The notes beneath the pieces are model-generated. The model did no database searches. It was given only the letters and a program-made list of their open reading frames with translations, and had not been told where the DNA came from. A stretch of DNA of 64,000 nucleotides from Nocardioides albertanoniae (GTDB lineage Bacteria; Actinomycetota; Actinomycetes; Propionibacteriales; Nocardioidaceae): assembly GCF_006716315.1 (NCBI RefSeq), contig NZ_VFOV01000001.1, positions 3,240,501 through 3,304,500 on the forward strand, written 5' to 3'. Position numbers and translations under genes: made by a program. This document shows positions 41,679-49,342 of the stretch, in pieces; positions within the stretch are counted from its first letter, which is position 1, and every line of letters begins with the position of its first letter.

Positions 41679-42472
41679 GCTACGTCCTCGGTCGGGCCGG
41701 GCTTGGAGGGCCTGGACTTCTTCTTCGCGGCCTTCGCCGACGACTTCTTCTTGGACGCCTTCGCGGCGTCGTCGAGCTTCTTGGCCTCGGTGGCGTACAT
41801 GTCGACGTACTCCTGACCCGACAGCTTCAGGATCTCGTAGACGATCTCGTCGGTGATCGCCCGCAGGATGTAGCGGTCGTTGGCCATGCCGTCGTAGCGC
41901 GAGAAGTCGAGCGGCTTGCCGTAGACGATCCGCGGCTGCACGATCTTGCCGAACTTCTTGCCCGGCGGCGCGATCAGGTCGGTGCCGATCACGGCGACCG
42001 GGATCACCGGCGCACCGGTGTCCAGGGCGAGCCGGGCCACGCCGGTGCGGCCCCGGTAGAGCTTGCCGTCGTGGGAGCGGGTGCCCTCGGGGTAGATCCC
42101 GAAGAGCTCGCCCTCCCCCAGGACCCGCTTGGCGGCGATCAGCGCGCCCTCGGCGGCGGTGGCACCGGTGCGGTCGATCGGCACGTTGCCGGTGCCGGAG
42201 AAGAAGGTGCGCTGCAGGGCACCCTTGAGGCCGGTGCCGGTGAAGTATTCGGCCTTGGCCACGAAGCGCACCATCCGCTTCATCCCCAACGGCATGAAGA
42301 GCCAGTCGGCGTAGGAGAGGTGGTTGCTGGCCAGGATCGCCTGTCCCTTGCGCGGAACGTTCTCCACGCCTTCCCAGGACGGGCGGAAAATCGTTCGCAG
42401 CAGAGGCCCGATCGCGACCCACTTCAGGAACGAGTAGAAGAGCTTCGTCGACACCCCATCGCCTTCCGTCAT
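41675..42472 (-). CDS. 1-acyl-sn-glycerol-3-phosphate acyltransferase (PlsC-like)
   Basis: A 265-aa membrane-associated acyltransferase making phosphatidic acid or related lipids. The catalytic NHLSYADW (HX4D motif) and the substrate motif IYPEGTRSHDG are intact, with FRPSWEGVENVPRKGQAIL upstream. A Lys/Ala-rich C-terminal tail of about 35 residues (KASKKKSSAKAAKKKSR) could bind membrane or DNA. The positional counterpart in M. tuberculosis is Rv2182c. ATG 42472 is divergent from the next gene over 80 bp; TAGGCT on the minus strand (42488-42493) is a candidate -10. Confidence 0.92.
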   Translation of the reverse strand: MTEGDGVSTKLFYSFLKWVAIGPLLRTIFRPSWEGVENVPRKGQAILASNHLSYADWLFMPLGMKRMVRFVAKAEYFTGTGLKGALQRTFFSGTGNVPIDRTGATAAEGALIAAKRVLGEGELFGIYPEGTRSHDGKLYRGRTGVARLALDTGAPVIPVAVIGTDLIAPPGKKFGKIVQPRIVYGKPLDFSRYDGMANDRYILRAITDEIVYEILKLSGQEYVDMYATEAKKLDDAAKASKKKSSAKAAKKKSRPSKPGPTEDVA

Positions 42473-42552
42473 TGTCTTCGACCCGTGAGCCTATATCGCG
42501 ACAGGTTCTTCTACTCGCGCACCCTGTCATGAGATCCCGGTAGGCTGGCAAC

Positions 42553-43041
42553 GTGAGTGAGCGAGACGAGCGGCCTGAGGACGCGGCCGGGGCCTCCGAC
42601 GAGGCTTCGCAGCCGTCTGAGCCTGGGACGTCCGAGGAGGAGGCCTGGCGCGAGATCGTCGAGAACTACGGCGAGCGCCCCTCCCTCGACGAGACACCCG
42701 TCGCTCCGAGCATCTTCGAGCAGAAGATCGACATCGTCGAGCCCGTCGACGAGCCGGATCCCTACGAAGACATGTGGCGCGACGATGACGAGGGCTACGT
42801 GCCTCCGCCCCCGCCGCCGTTGCCGAGGACGACCCCGGCACGGTTCCTCGCCTGGCTCGGCGTGCTCGGCGCCCCTGTCGCGGTGCTCGCCCTGATCGTG
42901 GTCACCCAGGTGAGCGGTCGCAGCTTCAGCAGCTGGGTGATCGGTGGCCTCGTCGCCGCCTTCCTGGCCGGCTTCGTCTACCTGCTGGTGACGATGTCGA
43001 ACGAGCCACGCGACCCCTGGGACGACGGCGCCCGGGTCTAG
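42553..43041 (+). CDS. Acidic two-helix membrane protein, unknown function
   Basis: A 162-aa protein beginning VSERDERPEDAAGASD. The first 95 residues are acidic and disordered, ending in a Pro run (YVPPPPPPLPRT). Two transmembrane helices follow (LGAPVAVLALIVVTQV and SWVIGGLVAAFLAGFVYLLV) with a short acidic tail. The positional counterpart in M. tuberculosis is Rv2183c. GTG 42553 has TAGGCT 6 nt upstream (42541-42546), a clear leaderless pattern. Its stop overlaps the convergent ROK gene stop by 4 bp. Confidence 0.82.
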   Translation: MSERDERPEDAAGASDEASQPSEPGTSEEEAWREIVENYGERPSLDETPVAPSIFEQKIDIVEPVDEPDPYEDMWRDDDEGYVPPPPPPLPRTTPARFLAWLGVLGAPVAVLALIVVTQVSGRSFSSWVIGGLVAAFLAGFVYLLVTMSNEPRDPWDDGARV

Positions 43042-44006
43042 CGCGCCTCGGTCAGGCGCCGGGCGAGGACCGCCGCGCCGACGACTCCTGCCTCGGCGCC
43101 GAACGCGGTCGCCACGATCTGCGGCACCTCGCGATGCAGACGCCCGACCAGCGACTCCTCCAGCGCCGTGCGAGCAGGCGCCAGCAGCAGGTCTCCCGCG
43201 GTGGAGACTCCCCCGCCGACGACCAACAGCTCGGGGTCGAAGGCAGCCACCAGGCCGGCCATCCCGACGCCCAGCCAGGCCCCCACCGACTCGTACGCCG
43301 CCAGAGCCAGCTCGTCGCCGTCGATCGCCGCGGCGGTGATCGCCGGGCCGGTGATCTTCTCCGGGTCGCCCGCGGCCAGCTCGTCGAGGACGCCACCGGA
43401 GTGCTCCTCGGTCTCCATGCGGGCGCGCACGAAGGCGACCAGGGCGTTGCCGGAGGAGTACTGCTCCCAGCATCCGGTGAGACCGCACTCGCACGGCAGG
43501 CCGCCGGGCACGACCTGCATGTGGCCGAACTCCCCGGCCATGCCGTTGCGCCCGCGCACGACCTGGCCGCCCAGCACCACCGCACCGCCGATCCCGGTGC
43601 CGAGGGTGATCAGCAGGCCCGAGTCGACGCCGCGAGCCGCACCGAGCTCGAGCTCGGCCAGGGCGGCGCAGTTGGCGTCGTTGTCGAGCGCCACCCGGGT
43701 GCCCCAGCGATTGGAGAGCCGGGTCAAGGTGGGCTCTCCGCGCCAGGGCAGGTGCGGCGCGAACATGACCCGCTCCCCTGCTGCGTCGACGAACCCCGCG
43801 GCGGCAAGTCCGACCCCGGCGACCGGGCGCCCGTCGGCGACCTCGGTCACCGCCTCGGTCAGCGCGTCTTCGACCAGCTCGAGCTCGACCCGGCGGCCCG
43901 GAGTGGTGCGGCGAGCGGTGCGGAGCACCTCACCGCTCGCCGTGACCTCGGCGGCGAGCACCTTGGTGCCGCCGATGTCGACACCGATGTGGAGTGCTGA
44001 GGTCAC
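43038..44006 (-). CDS. ROK-family sugar kinase
   Basis: A 322-aa ROK protein. ATP loop IGVDIGGTKVLAAEV; sugar-binding DNDANCAALAELELGA; second phosphate site LITLGTGIGGAVVL; zinc and ROK signature with GEFGHMQVV and CECGLTGCWEQYSS. All residues for kinase activity appear present and there is no DNA-binding domain, so glucokinase-like activity is likely. It is a tandem paralogue of the gene 13 bp upstream and is last in the SRPBCC-ArsA operon. The preferred sugar may differ between the two. Confidence 0.9.
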   Translation of the reverse strand: MTSALHIGVDIGGTKVLAAEVTASGEVLRTARRTTPGRRVELELVEDALTEAVTEVADGRPVAGVGLAAAGFVDAAGERVMFAPHLPWRGEPTLTRLSNRWGTRVALDNDANCAALAELELGAARGVDSGLLITLGTGIGGAVVLGGQVVRGRNGMAGEFGHMQVVPGGLPCECGLTGCWEQYSSGNALVAFVRARMETEEHSGGVLDELAAGDPEKITGPAITAAAIDGDELALAAYESVGAWLGVGMAGLVAAFDPELLVVGGGVSTAGDLLLAPARTALEESLVGRLHREVPQIVATAFGAEAGVVGAAVLARRLTEAR

Positions 44007-44019
44007 GCGTTCACCGAGG

Positions 44020-44973
44020 TCACTTGCGCGCCAGGTCTGCGGCGCCGATCAGCCCCGCCTCGTTGCCCAGCGTCGCCTTGCGGATGTCGAGCCTCGGGCG
44101 ATGACCACGGCCGGTCAGCTGAGCCTCGAAAGCACGCCGGGCGGGGCCGAGCAGCAGGTCGTCGGCCTCGGCCACTCCCCCGCCGACCGCCACCACGGCC
44201 GGGTCGAGGACGGCCGCGATCGACGCGATCCCCTCGCCCAGCCAGATGCCGAGGTCGGTCAGCGCCTCGATCGCGAAGGCATCGCCGTCGCGGGCGGCCT
44301 CGGTGATGAGCGGGCCTTTGATCTTGTCGAGGTCGCCCTCGGCGCGGTCGAGCACCTCGCGGGCCAGCAGCGAGCCGCCGCGCGCGGCGGAGCGTACGTT
44401 GCGCACCAGCGCCGACCCCGAGGCGTACTGCTCCCAGCAGCCGCGGTTGCCGCAGCCGCACAGGTGGCCGTTGGGCACCACGCGCATGTGGCCGATCTCC
44501 GCGCCGACGCCGAAGGCACCGCGGTAGAGCTCGCCCTCGAGCACCAACCCGCCGCCGACGCCCGTGCCGACGGTCACCAGCATCATGTTGTCGACCTCGG
44601 CACCCGCGCCGTACTCGAACTCGCCCCACGCGGCCGCGTTGGCGTCGTTCTCGATCACGACCGGAAGGTCGAGCACCTTCTCCAGGCGCTCCTTGAGCGG
44701 CACGTCACGCCAGGCGATGTTGGGCGCGAACAGCACCGTCGAGCGGGCCTTGTCGATGTAGCCGGCCGCGCCGATGCCGACGCACTCGATCGGGTGTCGC
44801 GACTTGAGCTCCTGGACCACCTCGACGATGGCGGCCTCGATGTCTTCGGGGTGCTTGGCCGGCGACTCGACGCGGTGGTCCTCGACGATGTTGCCGTCGT
44901 GGTCGACGACGCCACCCAGGATCTTCGTGCCACCGACGTCGACGCCGCAGGAGAGCTTCTTCGTCTTCGTCAT
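44020..44973 (-). CDS. glk: Glucokinase (ROK family)
   Basis: A 317-aa ROK glucokinase. CGVDVGGTKILGGVVD is the phosphate loop, IENDANAAAWGEFEYGAGAE the sugar site, VTVGTGVGGGLVL the second loop, and GAEIGHMRVV with CGCGNRGCWEQYASG the zinc-binding ROK signature. It closely resembles streptomycete GlkA. It starts 3 bp after the DUF5304 stop and belongs to a six-ORF operon, which couples glucose phosphorylation to genes of unrelated appearance; the arrangement is known across actinobacteria but its logic is unclear. Confidence 0.92.
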   Translation of the reverse strand: MTKTKKLSCGVDVGGTKILGGVVDHDGNIVEDHRVESPAKHPEDIEAAIVEVVQELKSRHPIECVGIGAAGYIDKARSTVLFAPNIAWRDVPLKERLEKVLDLPVVIENDANAAAWGEFEYGAGAEVDNMMLVTVGTGVGGGLVLEGELYRGAFGVGAEIGHMRVVPNGHLCGCGNRGCWEQYASGSALVRNVRSAARGGSLLAREVLDRAEGDLDKIKGPLITEAARDGDAFAIEALTDLGIWLGEGIASIAAVLDPAVVAVGGGVAEADDLLLGPARRAFEAQLTGRGHRPRLDIRKATLGNEAGLIGAADLARK

Positions 44974-44976
44974 GAC

Positions 44977-45456
44977 TCAGCTCCAACCGTCGAGATCGAT
45001 GCGCTCGACCCTCTCCGTACGCTGCGCCGCCTCATCCTCAGCCCGCACGCCATCACCGTGAGCATCCTCGCCTTCACCAGAACCAGCACCGGGGCCCGTG
45101 GCCGCTGCGTTGAGCACCGCGGTCGCGGCCTGCATCAACGATGCGGCCGCGCTGGCCAGATGCACCTTGACCTCCGGGCTGGACTCCCGGAGTACGTGAA
45201 CGGTACGGCACACCGGGCAGTAGGTGCACTCCGGTGCACCGGTGTCGACGTGGTCGCCGAGATCCTCGGCGAACCTGCCCGCAAGGTCGGAGGCGTGCCC
45301 GGCGATCCCGGTCAGCGCGTGCGCGAGACCGCCCGCGGCAGCACCCGCCCCGTCCTTGGAGTCCTTGGCCCAGTCGCCGATCGCCTCCATCAGCCGGGCG
45401 AGCTCCTCGGCAGTGGTGCCGAGCGGCTCCTCGGTCCACTCGTGGCGCTCGCTCAC
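44977..45456 (-). CDS. DUF5304-like protein
   Basis: A 159-aa soluble protein beginning VSERHEWTEEPLGTTAEELA. Helical with an Ala-rich middle, a CTYCPVCRTVHVLRE segment (two Cys pairs, possible metal site), SPEVKVHLASAAASLMQA, and an acidic tail. The family is found beside ArsA-like ATPase and glucokinase genes in actinobacteria; function unknown. GTG 45456 overlaps the stop of the small ORF (GTGA) and has GGGGGTGG upstream. The first 20 nt of this gene are nearly repeated 80 bp upstream, at the start of the small ORF. Confidence 0.82.
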   Translation of the reverse strand: MSERHEWTEEPLGTTAEELARLMEAIGDWAKDSKDGAGAAAGGLAHALTGIAGHASDLAGRFAEDLGDHVDTGAPECTYCPVCRTVHVLRESSPEVKVHLASAAASLMQAATAVLNAAATGPGAGSGEGEDAHGDGVRAEDEAAQRTERVERIDLDGWS

Positions 45457-45536
45457 GCGACCACCCCCGTAGCGCAAGCGCCAGAGTACGGACGCGGCCG
45501 CGTGACCTGATGGTTCACTCGCTGGCGCTCGCTCAC
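45453..45536 (-). CDS. Small ORF (27 aa) in a repeated junction element, copy 2
   Basis: Begins VSERQRVNHQ, contains TRPRPYSGACATGV, and ends in a TGA overlapping the DUF5304 GTG (GTGA). Its own GTG overlaps the ArsA stop (GTGA). So three reading frames are chained by 4-nt overlaps. It is related to the 25-aa ORF at 25335-25412. Its first 21 nt (GTGAGCGAGCGCCA then gCGAGTG) match the start of DUF5304 with one gap, like a target-site duplication. It may be a translated coupling peptide or a mobile repeat. Function unknown. Confidence 0.5.
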   Translation of the reverse strand: MSERQRVNHQVTRPRPYSGACATGVVA

Positions 45537-46780
45537 GGCATCTCGCTCTCGGTATTCGTCGTCCGGCGTGTGAACGTTACCTGCAGCTCGCCACCTTCGA
45601 CCCGCGCCCCGCTGACGTCGAGCCGGGACAGTGCGGCCGGCAGGGTCAGCAGCCGCCGGTAGGCACCGACGGTGATCGCCAGCTCGTCGCCGTTGCGGCC
45701 CAGCTGCACCTGCTCGCGGCCGACCCATCTGGCCATCCCGGGCAGCGCGAGATGGACCACGCTCGTACGCTCGTCGCGCCTCTCGATCCGGAACGGCGCC
45801 GCAGTGTCGGGCACGGCGAGCGGCTCCGCGCCGAGCGCGGAGGCGTACGCCGCCTCGGCCACCTCCCGCAGCTCCTCGACCCCGACGGGCTCGCCGGGCC
45901 GATAGAACGAGCGCCACACGGGCAGGCCCTCGAAGGAGGCCTCGACGTCGGCAAGCACCTCGTCCTGCGCCTTGACCCAGCCTGCCCGCCAGTCGTCGGA
46001 GCCGCCCGCCGGGAAGATCCGGTTGGCGACGACACCGTCGACCCGATAGCCGTAGAGAGACAGGGTCGTCCACGAGCGTCGGGCCTCGGCGAGCACCACC
46101 CGCTCGGGGGTCAGCACGATGCGTACGGACGCGTCGGGGCCGGAGAGCAGCGCTCGCACCTCGGCGAGCTCGCCGTGGAGGCGGACCACCGCGTCGAAGA
46201 CGGAGTCGCCGGGCATGGGCACACCGGCGGCCTTGGTCAGCACGGGCTTGAGCGCCTTCACCATCTTGCGCTGCACCGGGAGGATGCGCTCGAGATACCA
46301 GCCGAGCGCCTCCGGCAGAGCGAGCAGCCGCAGCGTCTCGGCGGTCGGGGCGCAGTCGACCACGATCACGTCCCACTCGCCCGAGGACGCCATCCGGCGC
46401 AGCTCCAGGAGCGCGAAGACCTCCTCGGCGCCGGGGATGATCGTCAGCTCCTCGGCCGCGATCCGGTCCACCCCGATGGTGTCGAGCACGGTCAACAGAT
46501 AGCCCTGCACCTCGGCCCACGACTGCTCGAAACGACGCTGGGCGTCGACATGCTGCACGTAGAGGTTCTCGGTGACCTGCACCGGCTCGGCGCCCAGAAG
46601 ACGCTCGCTGCGATCGCCCGGGACACCTTCGACGAGACCGAATGCGTCGCCGAGCGAGTGGGCAGCGTCGGTGGAGAGCACCAGGGTGCGCAGACCGCGG
46701 GCCGCCGCCATCGCAGCGGTGCCGGCCGAGACCGTCGACTTGCCGACGCCTCCCTTGCCGGTGAAGAGAAGGATCCTCAC
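45533..46780 (-). CDS. ArsA-like (anion-transporting/GET3-type) ATPase
   Basis: A 415-aa P-loop ATPase of the ArsA/Get3 group. Deviant Walker A LLFTGKGGVGKSTVSAGTAA with both signature lysines; switch I LSTDAAHSLGDAFG; switch II VIVVDCAPTAETLRLLALPE. The C-terminal third is a beta-rich alpha-crystallin-like extension (RWVGREQVQLGRNGDELAIT). No arsenic genes are nearby, so arsenite export is unlikely; a targeting or chaperone role is possible but unproven. M. tuberculosis Rv2184c is the positional counterpart. It starts 7 bp after the SRPBCC gene stop. Confidence 0.9.
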   Translation of the reverse strand: MRILLFTGKGGVGKSTVSAGTAAMAAARGLRTLVLSTDAAHSLGDAFGLVEGVPGDRSERLLGAEPVQVTENLYVQHVDAQRRFEQSWAEVQGYLLTVLDTIGVDRIAAEELTIIPGAEEVFALLELRRMASSGEWDVIVVDCAPTAETLRLLALPEALGWYLERILPVQRKMVKALKPVLTKAAGVPMPGDSVFDAVVRLHGELAEVRALLSGPDASVRIVLTPERVVLAEARRSWTTLSLYGYRVDGVVANRIFPAGGSDDWRAGWVKAQDEVLADVEASFEGLPVWRSFYRPGEPVGVEELREVAEAAYASALGAEPLAVPDTAAPFRIERRDERTSVVHLALPGMARWVGREQVQLGRNGDELAITVGAYRRLLTLPAALSRLDVSGARVEGGELQVTFTRRTTNTESEMP

Positions 46781-46787
46781 GAAGAGC

Positions 46788-47219
46788 CTACTTTTCGACT
46801 CTCTGCTTGAGACCCCGCAGCGCGGTGTCGATCAGCACCTTCTCGCCCTTGCGCTTGAGCATGCCGATCAGCGGGATGCTCAGGTCGAGCGCCAGCCGAT
46901 AGGTCACCTCGGTGCGACCGTCGAGGTCGCGCAGCACGTAGGCGCCGTCCATCGAGCGCAGCAGGTTGCCCTTCACCAGCGACCAGGTCACCTGGCGGTC
47001 GCCGTCCCAGGTGTAGGCGAGGGTGTAGTCGTCCTTGATCGGCGAGACGTCGAGCACGAACCGCACCTGCTCGGCGCGCCCGTCGGCGCCGGCCTCGACG
47101 ACGTCGACCTGCTGCATGCCCTTCGCCCAGGTCGGGTAGGACTCGAAGTCGGCGATCACCGCCATCACTGCCGAGGGTGTTGCCTCGATCACGATCGTCG
47201 AGGTGGTCTGGTCGGCCAT
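46788..47219 (-). CDS. SRPBCC (START-like) lipid-binding family protein
   Basis: A 143-aa protein with the polyketide cyclase/START-like fold: TIVIEATPSAVMAVIADFES, YPTWAKGMQQVDVVE and DYTLAYTWDGDRQVTWSLVK are typical, followed by an amphipathic C-terminal helix (GMLKRKGEKVLIDTALRGLK). Such proteins bind hydrophobic ligands. Rv2185c is the positional counterpart. ATG 47219 has GAGGA 8 nt upstream. It leads the operon and is divergent from fadD, so a lipid-related role for the operon is a fair inference. Confidence 0.9.
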   Translation of the reverse strand: MADQTTSTIVIEATPSAVMAVIADFESYPTWAKGMQQVDVVEAGADGRAEQVRFVLDVSPIKDDYTLAYTWDGDRQVTWSLVKGNLLRSMDGAYVLRDLDGRTEVTYRLALDLSIPLIGMLKRKGEKVLIDTALRGLKQRVEK

Positions 47220-47434
47220 CGGTGGTGTCCTCACTCGGTCCGGCTCGTGCGAGCAGATGTGTGCGGGTAACGCCAGTAAACGGTGCGCTCTCGAAAGGCA
47301 CACCGGAGCAGCCCCGGATGCCATCGTAGGAGTGATTCCGGAGCGTACCGGATAGCATCCCAGTTCAAAGGTCGGCCTGTGACGGGGGTAACCTGCGGAT
47401 CGTACCCACCTACCATCAGTATGCGGAGGCCATA

Positions 47435-49228
47435 GTGCGCGAGTTCTCCACGCCCGCGACATACGTCGTTCCCCCCACCGGAAGTCTGAGCGACGATGTC
47501 GTGCGCAACGCCGCTGAGGCTCCCGACGTAGCCGTTCTCAGCCGCCCCGGAGCCGACGGCACCTGGGGCGATGTCACCTCGACCGAGTTCCTCGCCGAGG
47601 TCTCGGCGGTCGCCAAGGGCCTGATCGCGGCCGGTGTCGGCGCTGGAGACCGGGTCGCGCTGCTCTCGAAGACGCGCTATGAGTGGACGCTGGTCGACTA
47701 CGCGATCTGGTTCGCCGGCGCGACCACCGTGCCGATCTACGAGACCTCCTCCGCCGAGCAGATCGCGTGGATCCTGCAGGACTCGGGCGCGGTCGCGGTC
47801 GTCGCCGAGGACACCGGCCATGTCGAGCGCATCAGCGAGGTCCGTGAGGGCTGCGCCGCGCTCAACAACGTGTGGTCGATCAACGACAACGCCGTCGAGC
47901 TGCTGGGCAAGCTCGGCACCGACGTCACCGACGAGCAGCTCGAGGCCCGCCGCAGCGCGGTGACCCCGGCCGACGCCGCGACGCTGATCTACACCTCCGG
48001 CACCACCGGGCGCCCGAAGGGCTGCGTGCTCACCCACGGCAACTTCATGTTCGAGCTCGAGGTCGTCGTCGGCTCCCTCGACGGTCTGTTCAGCATCGAG
48101 GGCCGCAGCACGCTGCTGTTCCTGCCGCTCGCCCACGTCTTCGCGCGGATCATCCAGATCGGCTGCATCAAGTCGCGCACCCGTCTGGGCCACACCCCCG
48201 ACATCAAGAACCTCGTCGCCGATCTCGGCACCTTCCAGCCGACGTTCGTGCTGGCCGTGCCGCGGGTCTTCGAGAAGGTCTACAACACCGCCTCGCAGAA
48301 GGCTGTCGCCGACGGCAAGGGCCGCATCTTCGACGCCGCGACCGAGGTCGCGATCGAATACTCCCGGGCGACCGAGACCGGCAAGGCCCCGTTCCTGCTG
48401 GCCGCCAAGCACAAGCTGTTCTCCAAGCTCGTCTACGGCAAGCTGCTGGCCGCGCTCGGCGGCAACTGCTCCTACGCCGTCTCCGGCGGCGCCCCGCTCG
48501 GCGACCGGCTCGGCCACTTCTACCGAGGCATCGGCGTCACCGTCCTGGAGGGCTACGGGCTCACCGAGACGACCGCCGCGCTCACCGTCAACCTGCCCGA
48601 GGCGTTCAAGATCGGCACCGTCGGCCGGCCGCTGCCCGGCACGTCGGTGCGCGTCGCCGACGACGGCGAGCTGCTCTTCCGCGGCGGCCAGGTGCTCAAG
48701 GAGTACTGGCAGAACCCCAAGGCCACCAGCGAGGCCAAGACCGACGAGGGCTGGTTCCACTCCGGCGACCTCGGCGAGGTCGACGACGAGGGCTTCGTCA
48801 AGATCACCGGCCGCAAGAAGGAGATCCTGGTGACCGCCGGCGGCAAGAACGTCGCCCCGGCCGTGCTCGAGGACCGCCTGCGAGCCCACGTGCTCGTCGA
48901 CCAGTGCATCGTGGTCGGCGACGGCCAGCCGTTCATCGGCGCCCTGGTCACCATCGACCCCGAGGCCCTGCCCACCTGGGCCGAGGCCAACGGCAAGTCG
49001 GCCAACATCGAAGACCTCGTCGACGACGAAGACCTGCGCGCAGCCATCCAGAGCGCCGTCGACGACGCCAACAAGGCCGTCTCGAAGGCCGAGTCGATCC
49101 GCAAGTTCGTGATCATGAGCGAGTCGTGGACCGAGGAGGGTGGCCAGCTCACCCCCAGCCTCAAGCTCAAGCGCAACGTCGTGATGCGCGAGTTCAGCCA
49201 CGAGGTCGACGCGCTCTACGCAAAGTAG
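47435..49228 (+). CDS. fadD: Long-chain fatty acid-CoA ligase (FadD15-like)
   Basis: A 597-aa AMP-forming acyl-CoA synthetase. The AMP loop is LIYTSGTTGRPKGCVLTHGN; the middle motif is YGLTETTAALTVN; DEGWFHSGDLGEVDDEGFVKITGRKKE contains the adenylation hinge (D-G-W-x-x-T/S-G-D), and the catalytic Lys lies near LTPSLKLKR at the C terminus. The extended sequence (VFARIIQIGC, RVFEKVYNTA) places it among FadD15-type ligases; Rv2187 is the positional counterpart. GTG 47435 has GGAGG 7 nt upstream and a -10-like TACCAT at 47410-47415. Confidence 0.94.
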   Translation: MREFSTPATYVVPPTGSLSDDVVRNAAEAPDVAVLSRPGADGTWGDVTSTEFLAEVSAVAKGLIAAGVGAGDRVALLSKTRYEWTLVDYAIWFAGATTVPIYETSSAEQIAWILQDSGAVAVVAEDTGHVERISEVREGCAALNNVWSINDNAVELLGKLGTDVTDEQLEARRSAVTPADAATLIYTSGTTGRPKGCVLTHGNFMFELEVVVGSLDGLFSIEGRSTLLFLPLAHVFARIIQIGCIKSRTRLGHTPDIKNLVADLGTFQPTFVLAVPRVFEKVYNTASQKAVADGKGRIFDAATEVAIEYSRATETGKAPFLLAAKHKLFSKLVYGKLLAALGGNCSYAVSGGAPLGDRLGHFYRGIGVTVLEGYGLTETTAALTVNLPEAFKIGTVGRPLPGTSVRVADDGELLFRGGQVLKEYWQNPKATSEAKTDEGWFHSGDLGEVDDEGFVKITGRKKEILVTAGGKNVAPAVLEDRLRAHVLVDQCIVVGDGQPFIGALVTIDPEALPTWAEANGKSANIEDLVDDEDLRAAIQSAVDDANKAVSKAESIRKFVIMSESWTEEGGQLTPSLKLKRNVVMREFSHEVDALYAK

Positions 49229-49241
49229 CTCTCGTCTGACG

Positions 49242-49342
49242 ATGCCGAGTCGGCTCGTTCTGACCGAAAACCGCGCCGAGTCGGCTCGTTATAACGAGCC
49301 GACTCGGCGCGGTTCTGTGTCAGGACGAGCCGACTCGGCGTC
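49242..49342. repeat. Nested palindromes at convergent gene ends
   Basis: The centre (49269-49314) is a perfect 46-bp palindrome, 23-bp arms with no loop. It is enclosed by a second inverted repeat (49242-49265 with 49317-49340 or so, two mismatches). Both share the core GCCGAGTCGGCTCGTT also present at 13691-13722. It separates fadD and the M48 protease gene, whose stop lies in the right arm. Probable bidirectional terminator of a dispersed repeat family. Confidence 0.87.

Noticed and set aside
45533..46780. ArsA as part of an arsenic resistance operon
   Set aside because: No arsB, arsC, arsD or arsR is nearby, and the gene order matches the Rv2184c context instead.
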